From Candidatus Zixiibacteriota bacterium (lineage in GTDB: Bacteria > SM23-81): 13,679 nt of DNA. The translations under genes were made by a program, and so were the position numbers. Below, one piece after another: positions 13,576 through 13,679 of this stretch. The stretch spans positions 1 to 13,679 of the forward strand of contig DAOVRJ010000037.1 in NCBI GenBank assembly GCA_030628225.1, in the 5' to 3' direction. Every line of letters starts with the position of its first letter. The first letter of the stretch is position 1. The notes below the pieces were generated by a model, which was not told the origin of the DNA, ran no database searches, and saw only the letters and a program-made list of their open reading frames with translations.

Positions 13576-13679
13576 GCTGCAGCCGGCGTGCCCTGGGGCC
13601 ACTGTATGATCTTTCCGCCGGGAACTCTCAGTAATAGTGAACGACTCAATTAAAAGGGATGCCTGTATACCCTCTGATG

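Larger units (their letters stand above)
13320..13679. other. Intergenic region with heptad repeats, right end of window
   Basis: This is 360 bp without a supportable gene. It contains a G-rich and a C-rich heptad array in opposite orientation, a perfect short inverted repeat and little else. A weak TTGACC (13373-13378) with a 17-nt spacer and TAGAGA is too poor to call a promoter. The ATG at 13659 might begin the next gene but is cut off after a few codons. Confidence 0.6.

Noticed and set aside
13440-13634. 64-codon plus-strand open frame
   Set aside because: It runs through heptad repeats and the palindrome, with no RBS and no protein-like conservation pattern.
13659-13679. Possible start of a next gene (ATG at 13659)
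   Set aside because: Only seven codons are visible, the AAAAGGG spacing is too short, and an ATG at 13677 is equally possible.

Overview
The window suggests a Gram-negative, moderately GC-rich bacterium. It carries a TonB-dependent outer-membrane receptor, three predicted serpin lipoproteins, Shine-Dalgarno starts of the AGGAGG type, and intergenic DNA built from degenerate 7-bp repeats. The mix of secreted VWA, alpha/alpha-toroid and transglutaminase-like proteins, together with CSENP-type lipoprotein N-termini, recalls uncultured FCB-like phyla such as KSB1 or Zixibacteria. That placement is a weak inference; nothing here fixes the taxonomy.

Layout. (1) Positions 2-4711, plus strand: the 3' part of a large transglutaminase-like protein gene whose predicted catalytic Cys position is Asp, followed 9 bp later (strong SD overlapping the stop) by a secreted multidomain protein with PPC, alpha/alpha-toroid, two Ig-like and VWFA domains. 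(2) Positions 4712-5168: intergenic, with an in-frame open extension after the amber stop and two ~85-bp direct repeats built of heptads. (3) Positions 5169-9018, minus strand: three tandem serpins, each with a signal peptide ending in an unusual Q-C lipobox, an inhibitory-type hinge and a different reactive-centre loop. Each start lies exactly 7 nt after a strong SD, and one start is TTG. They look like one operon read from a promoter near 9066-9094. (4) Positions 9227-11688, plus strand: a NikR nickel regulator and a TonB-dependent receptor. A NikR-like operator (GTGTTAC-N13-GTAATAC) precedes the receptor and a weaker version lies at the nikR promoter, so the receptor is probably a nickel-repressed metal-uptake protein. 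(5) Positions 11739-12321: a self-contained unit with a good promoter, a tandem-ACT-domain protein and an intrinsic terminator. (6) Positions 12366-13319: an MBL-fold/beta-CASP-like exonuclease related to ligase-associated exonucleases. (7) Positions 13320-13679: intergenic, with telomere-like heptads on both strands, a strong G-quadruplex motif and a perfect hairpin.

Functionally, the left half encodes envelope or secreted proteins (adhesion/scaffold type plus protease inhibitors) and the middle encodes nickel sensing and import. The most notable items are the serpin cluster with diverged bait loops, the NikR-TonB receptor regulon with visible operators, and the period-7 intergenic repeats.
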